Source: Dehalococcoidia bacterium (GTDB lineage Bacteria > Chloroflexota > Dehalococcoidia > Dehalococcoidales > RBG-16-60-22). Taken from it: a stretch of 9,375 nt of DNA. Every line of letters starts with the position of its first letter. The stretch's first letter is position 1. The translations under genes were made by a program, and so were the position numbers. The notes below the pieces were generated by a model. That model had not been told where the DNA came from and made no database searches. It was given only the letters and a program-made list of their open reading frames with translations. Positions 6,080 through 9,375 of this stretch are shown in pieces. The stretch covers positions 1 to 9,375 of the forward strand of contig JAUWBK010000030.1 in the NCBI GenBank assembly GCA_030605045.1, given 5' to 3'.

Positions 6080-8500
6080 ATGTTTCCGGTGAAAGAAGAC
6101 AACGATATAAGTAGAGGAACATTGTGGCTTTTACTCGTTGGTATTTTTCTTACCTCATTTAGCCTGCTCGCCTTTGAGATAACCCTCACTAGACTTCTCT
6201 CGGTACTGCTGCTTTACCATTTTGTCTTCGCGGTGGTTTCTTTAGCCCTGCTGGGGCTGGGTGTTGGTGGCATCTTTGTTTACTTTTTTCGGCCACAGAT
6301 ACCAAGCGGAGATAACCGATTTAGCTCCTTAGCCCTCTTAGCCAGCCTAATTTCACTGTCGATTCCCTTTTCCATAATCCTCATGGTCCAGATTGGCTAT
6401 ATAGATGCCATCCGGGATAATATCTTATTCTATTGTTTCCTTTTGTTTATTCCCTTTTTCTTCACTGGTGTGCTTCTAGCCGAAGTATTCCGCATGTTTC
6501 CGACGATTAGCGCCAGGATTTACGGTGCCGACTTAGTTGGCGCCGCCGTTGGCTCTCTTGGAGTCATCCTCGTTCTGGATGTCCTCGGTGGTATCAATAC
6601 CAGCTTCCTCCTTGGCATCGTGGCTTCAGTGGCAGCGCTGCTCTTTGCTCTGAGGGTACTGCGGGTGAACATAAGGCGGGTGATAATAGCTACCGCCAGC
6701 TTTTTGATAGTATCCATCCTGCTGGGGACAAACTTGGTTGGCGCTTACCTGCCTGGTATACCTGTCATCGGCGCCAACCCGGTCAAGGATATTCACCAGG
6801 CTCTCTATGGGCCTTCTTTCACGGGGAAGATAATCGAAACAAGGTGGAGCGCTTTTGGGCGCACTGATTTAGTGGAGTTCAGCAATCGCCCTGAGCTGAT
6901 GAAAATCTATATCGACGGAACTGCCGGGATGCCCATGTACCAATTTAGCGGTGATTTTGACTCTCCAGGTATTATACTCGATAGCTTAAAGTATAACTTC
7001 ACCGGTTATTTCCCTTTCTTTTTCTTGCAGGAAGAAGAAAGAAATAACGCTCTCATCATCGGGCCAGGTGGTGGCCGGGACATACTTGTGGCGCTGATGG
7101 GAGGGGTTAACGAGATCACCGCTGTTGAGGTGAATAGAGACCTGGTGGATATAGTGCACGAATATGCCTGGTATAATGGCGGCATTTATACTGACTTTGA
7201 AAACGTAACGGTAGTTGTTGATGAAGGGAGAAATTTCCTCAAACGCCAGAAGGAAAAGTATGACATCATCATGCTCAGTCTCCCCGTTACCCAGACCAGC
7301 CGAAGTCTGGAGGGATATGCCCTGACTGAGAATTTTCTGTTCACCACGGATTCCGTCAATGACTATTTAGAACATCTGACTGATGAAGGGCGCTTGGTGG
7401 TTGTGACCCATGATGATTTCACGACCTGGCGACTGCTTTCCATTTCGCTGGCGGCTCTCAAAGAACAAGGTATTAGTAATACGGCAGCGCTAAACCAGAT
7501 TTACATGCTGGGCTTGAGCTCACCGGATACATATCCCTTGTTTGTGCTGAAGAAGACACCATTTGAGCCGGCGCAGGTATTTCCCAGGCACGAGACAATG
7601 CGCCAATTAGGATATGACCCGCTTTTGTCTTACTTTCCTTATATCACGCAGCCCGAAATGGTCAATCCGGTACTAGCGGACCTAAGCAGCGGGAAGTTAG
7701 CCTTAAATAATATAGAGGAGAGGATGGCTGAGAGGCTGGGTATCGACATCAGTCCGGTAACCGATAACAGTCCATTCTTCTACAAAATTGATGTTGGTTT
7801 ACCGCAGCCGGTATCTCTGGTTTTCTGGCTATCAATTATTATGATGCTACTGGTGCTATTGGTGCCCCCCTTATATTGGAAATGGCGGTCTCCTCGAAGG
7901 GAAACCCACCCAAGGAGCAAGAGAAACTCTAACCAGCTTAAGTCTGTGGCGTTATTTTCGATGCTGGGCATTGGGTTTATGTTGGTTGAAATTTCTCTTA
8001 TCCAAAGATTTATGCTCTTTCTCGGCCAACCGGTGTTATCCATGGCTGTCCTGTTATTTTCTCTCCTTGTCGGCGCCGGTATCGGTAGCCTGTATAGTGG
8101 CCGCTTTGCTTCAGAAAGGATAACCAGGGGGATAGCCATCGCCTCTCTATCTATTGTTGCTGTGGTAGTCAGTTATACTTTTCTCCTTCCTCTTATCTTT
8201 AACCAACTTTTGGGCTTGGCTCTTGCCATCCGTTTATTCGCTATGGTTGTTGTGTTAGTCCCTCTGGGTTTTCTCATGGGATTTCCCTTCCCCTTGGGTA
8301 TAAGGTTGCTAAAAGAAATGAGGATGGAAAATTATATCCCGTGGATGTGGGGTATTAACGGTGTTGGCTCAGTATTGGGCTCGGTGATGACCATAGCTAT
8401 AGCCATAAGTTTTGGATTTACCCAGGCACTACTAGTCGGTGCAGTTTGCTATTTTATCGTCTTCTTAACCTTTAGAAAGCACCGTATGAGCAAAATTTAG
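6080..8500 (+). CDS. Multi-spanning membrane protein with spermidine-synthase-like SAM-binding domain
   Basis: About 806 residues: some seven N-terminal membrane helices (residues ~10-225, opening with the SLLAFEITLTRLLSV block), a soluble Rossmann-type domain, and about seven C-terminal helices (from ~578) ending in GFPFPLGIRLL and WMWGINGVGSVLG. The core has GPGGGRD (328-334), the ribose-binding acidic residue E350 (VEVN) and D381-E-G-R, as in SpeE-type aminopropyltransferases and related methyltransferases. The position where SpeE has its catalytic Asp block after YD reads YDIIMLSLPVTQTS (394 on), so polyamine synthesis is doubtful. This resembles the large membrane proteins often annotated as spermidine synthase; their substrate is not established as far as I know. 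I chose ATG 6080 for GAGGA at 6071-6075 (4-nt spacing, a little short); TTG at 6065, overlapping the previous stop as TTGA, is the alternative. It probably has its own promoter. Confidence 0.85.
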   Translation: MFPVKEDNDISRGTLWLLLVGIFLTSFSLLAFEITLTRLLSVLLLYHFVFAVVSLALLGLGVGGIFVYFFRPQIPSGDNRFSSLALLASLISLSIPFSIILMVQIGYIDAIRDNILFYCFLLFIPFFFTGVLLAEVFRMFPTISARIYGADLVGAAVGSLGVILVLDVLGGINTSFLLGIVASVAALLFALRVLRVNIRRVIIATASFLIVSILLGTNLVGAYLPGIPVIGANPVKDIHQALYGPSFTGKIIETRWSAFGRTDLVEFSNRPELMKIYIDGTAGMPMYQFSGDFDSPGIILDSLKYNFTGYFPFFFLQEEERNNALIIGPGGGRDILVALMGGVNEITAVEVNRDLVDIVHEYAWYNGGIYTDFENVTVVVDEGRNFLKRQKEKYDIIMLSLPVTQTSRSLEGYALTENFLFTTDSVNDYLEHLTDEGRLVVVTHDDFTTWRLLSISLAALKEQGISNTAALNQIYMLGLSSPDTYPLFVLKKTPFEPAQVFPRHETMRQLGYDPLLSYFPYITQPEMVNPVLADLSSGKLALNNIEERMAERLGIDISPVTDNSPFFYKIDVGLPQPVSLVFWLSIIMMLLVLLVPPLYWKWRSPRRETHPRSKRNSNQLKSVALFSMLGIGFMLVEISLIQRFMLFLGQPVLSMAVLLFSLLVGAGIGSLYSGRFASERITRGIAIASLSIVAVVVSYTFLLPLIFNQLLGLALAIRLFAMVVVLVPLGFLMGFPFPLGIRLLKEMRMENYIPWMWGINGVGSVLGSVMTIAIAISFGFTQALLVGAVCYFIVFLTFRKHRMSKI

Positions 8501-8516
8501 CTTTAAGGAAGAAGTC

Positions 8517-8545
8517 TTGACAGAGCCGAAAAAAGCAGATATACT
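8517..8545 (+). promoter_or_regulatory. Promoter P1 upstream of the DctP-like lipoprotein
   Basis: TTGACA (8517-8522), 17-bp spacer, TATACT (8540-8545; 5 of 6): the best promoter match in the window. The predicted start near 8552 gives a leader of about 200 nt before the lipoprotein ATG. Confidence 0.6.
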
Positions 8546-8585
8546 CAATGAGCAAAACAAAACTCAATTCCCCAACAGTTTAGTC

Positions 8586-8615
8586 TTGACAAATTATAAA
8601 GAATTAATGTACTAT
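8586..8615 (+). promoter_or_regulatory. Promoter P2 upstream of the DctP-like lipoprotein
   Basis: TTGACA (8586-8591), 18-bp spacer, TACTAT (8610-8615; 4 of 6). Both P1 and P2 read GTCTTGACA, so they may be tandem promoters for the same gene. The predicted start near 8622 leaves a leader of about 130 nt. Confidence 0.5.
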
Positions 8616-8659
8616 GGCGCAGTTGGGGTGTGTACCTTTAACGTGCAATGCGAAATTTA

Positions 8660-8672
8660 GGGGAAATACCCC
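8660..8672 (+). promoter_or_regulatory. Small leader hairpin
   Basis: GGGG (8660-8663), 5-nt loop AAATA, CCCC (8669-8672), flanked by TTTA and CCAAAAA, which could extend the stem imperfectly. It lies in the leader downstream of both promoters. The plus strand continues with A residues, so it is not an intrinsic terminator. A regulatory role is only possible. Confidence 0.3.
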
Positions 8673-8683
8673 CCAAAAATAAG

Positions 8684-8758
8684 ATGAGGGAGGTGATAAT
8701 TTTCAACAGAAAACATTTTCAACCGGCTTCTAATACTTTAGAGGAGGTAAATAGATGA
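8684..8758 (+). other. Possible 24-codon leader ORF overlapping the lipoprotein start
   Basis: An in-frame ATG at 8684 opens 24 codons (MREVIIFNRK...), ending at TGA 8756-8758, which overlaps the lipoprotein start as ATGA. The stretch AGGGAGGTGAT (8687-8695 region) matches the 16S anti-SD very well but lies inside this ORF, with no ATG at proper distance after it; only ATT at 8699, in the same frame, would fit. It may be a decayed start, a standby ribosome site, or chance. Confidence 0.15.
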
Positions 8759-9375
8759 AAAAGAAAGGACTGTTTATTACGTTAGTACTGGTGATGGTCA
8801 TGAGCTTGGTGGCTGCCTGTGCGGCCCCAGCACCTGCACCAGCCCCCGCACCCGCGCCAGCACCAGCCCCCGCACCCGCGCCAGCACCAGCCCCCGCACC
8901 CGCGCCAGCAGCCCCCGCAGAAGTAATTACCTGGGTTAACACCTGTCACGCTGGCCCTGGCTCCAACACGGTCAAGTGGTGGGGCAAGATGCTCCAAAGC
9001 ATCGAAGTGTCTACTGGCGGCAGACTGAAAGTCACTCCTACGCATGGAGCGGGCGAGGTTGTCCCTGGGCTGAAGGAGCTTGATGGCATCCATGAAGGTG
9101 TGCTCGACATGGCCAGCACCTGCACCATGTACTGGGGGGACCGCTTCGGCCTCGCCTGCAACCTGTTCACCTATCAGATCGGCGGACTTTCCCCCACCGA
9201 GCAATGGATGTGGTCGCAGACCGAGGGCTCGGCCCTGCTGACAGAGATGTGCGCGGACTACAACGTCAAGTTCATCGAGGAGTCCGCCTATCTGTGCCCG
9301 CCCGAGGCCTTCCTCGGCACCAAGCCAGAGCTCAAGACGCCGGAAGATTTCAAGGGGCTGAGGCTCAGGACTGCC
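8755..9375 (+). CDS. dctP: Lipoprotein substrate-binding protein, TRAP transporter DctP type (3' end beyond window)
   Basis: 207 codons are visible before the right edge. A lipoprotein signal peptide (KKK n-region, hydrophobic 6-19, lipobox LVAAC, lipidated C22) is followed by an Ala-Pro linker (residues 24-55) and a mature domain that starts near EVITWVNTCHAGPGSNTVKWWG. Later blocks fit DctP-type binding proteins of tripartite ATP-independent periplasmic transporters: STGGRLKVTPTHGAGEVVPG, the ELDGIHEGVLDMAS turn, and LKTPEDFKGLRLRTA at the edge, which matches the conserved helix leading to the ligand-gripping Arg. It would be membrane-anchored and capture a carboxylate-type solute; the ligand is not readable. 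The ATG at 8755 follows GAGGAGGT (8741-8748) by 6 nt. Codon use changes within the gene: third positions are mixed in the signal peptide but G/C in 19 of 20 codons at 9121-9180. An ABC-type binding protein is a less likely alternative. Confidence 0.85.
   Translation, partial: MKKKGLFITLVLVMVMSLVAACAAPAPAPAPAPAPAPAPAPAPAPAPAPAPAAPAEVITWVNTCHAGPGSNTVKWWGKMLQSIEVSTGGRLKVTPTHGAGEVVPGLKELDGIHEGVLDMASTCTMYWGDRFGLACNLFTYQIGGLSPTEQWMWSQTEGSALLTEMCADYNVKFIEESAYLCPPEAFLGTKPELKTPEDFKGLRLRTA
8839..8910 (+). repeat. Three perfect 24-bp tandem repeats encoding the Ala-Pro linker
   Basis: A 24-bp unit beginning CCAGCCCCCGCACCC occurs at 8839-8862, 8863-8886 and 8887-8910 without a mismatch; partial copies flank it. 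Each encodes PAPAPAPA, giving about 14 Ala-Pro pairs between the lipidated Cys and the binding domain. A stiff extended spacer of this kind would hold the domain off the membrane. Perfect copies predict length change by slippage. Confidence 0.9.

Noticed and set aside
8660..8676. Terminator for the membrane-protein gene at the G4/C6 hairpin
   Set aside because: On the plus strand it is followed by A residues rather than T, and it lies downstream of two promoters for the next gene.
8730..9204. Minus-strand ORFs rich in Ala-Gly or Cys-Gly-Trp opposite the lipoprotein gene
   Set aside because: They are mirror readings of the 24-bp Ala-Pro repeat. The plus strand has a lipobox, a good ribosome site and a recognisable binding-protein domain.

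Overview
The window looks like bacterial chromosomal DNA with mixed base composition. Genes have Shine-Dalgarno sites, several good sigma70-type promoters (TTGACA with a spacer of about 17 bp and a TATAAT-like box), one TTG start and a lipoprotein transporter with an Ala-Pro linker. This, with the gene set (hydantoinase, CPA1-type antiporter, SDR, HPRT fusion, membrane spermidine-synthase-like protein, DctP-type binding protein), reminds me of metagenomic Chloroflexota such as Dehalococcoidia. That placement is a weak inference. I see no tRNA, rRNA, CRISPR array, transposase or phage gene.

Layout. Positions 1-2894 (minus strand) hold a CPA1-type cation:proton antiporter followed 51 bp later by a hydantoinase/dihydropyrimidinase-type amidohydrolase that runs off the left edge, probably one transcript. 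Positions 2895-3092 are a divergent control region: the minus-strand promoter has a perfect 17-bp palindrome in its spacer, and a plus-strand promoter serves an SDR dehydrogenase (3093-3854). Next, with its own promoter, comes a three-part protein (3929-5374): a GAF-like sensor domain, a PD-(D/E)XK nuclease-like domain that appears to lack the catalytic Lys, and a complete hypoxanthine phosphoribosyltransferase.

Positions 5375-5795 contain no credible protein gene. On the minus strand there is a compact candidate small RNA of about 120 nt (5515 to 5396), with a consensus promoter, a 14-bp stem joining its ends, an internal GCAA-loop hairpin and a terminal U6 run. A plus-strand promoter then leads into a truncated succinyl-CoA synthetase beta gene (5796-6068) that keeps only the first ~73 family-like residues. 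Its end carries an extended -10 box that probably drives the next gene, a large multi-spanning membrane protein with a spermidine-synthase-like SAM-binding core (to 8500).

Positions 8501-8754 carry two tandem promoters and a small leader hairpin before a lipoprotein substrate-binding protein of the TRAP DctP type (8755 to the right edge). Its signal peptide is AT-rich. After an Ala-Pro linker built from three perfect 24-bp repeats, the mature part switches abruptly to GC-rich third positions, so the linker may mark a recombination joint or an assembly join.

How the genes work together: only the antiporter-hydantoinase pair looks like an operon. The other genes appear to have individual promoters. 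The hydantoinase and HPRT both touch nucleobase metabolism, but they are divergently placed and nothing shows co-regulation.
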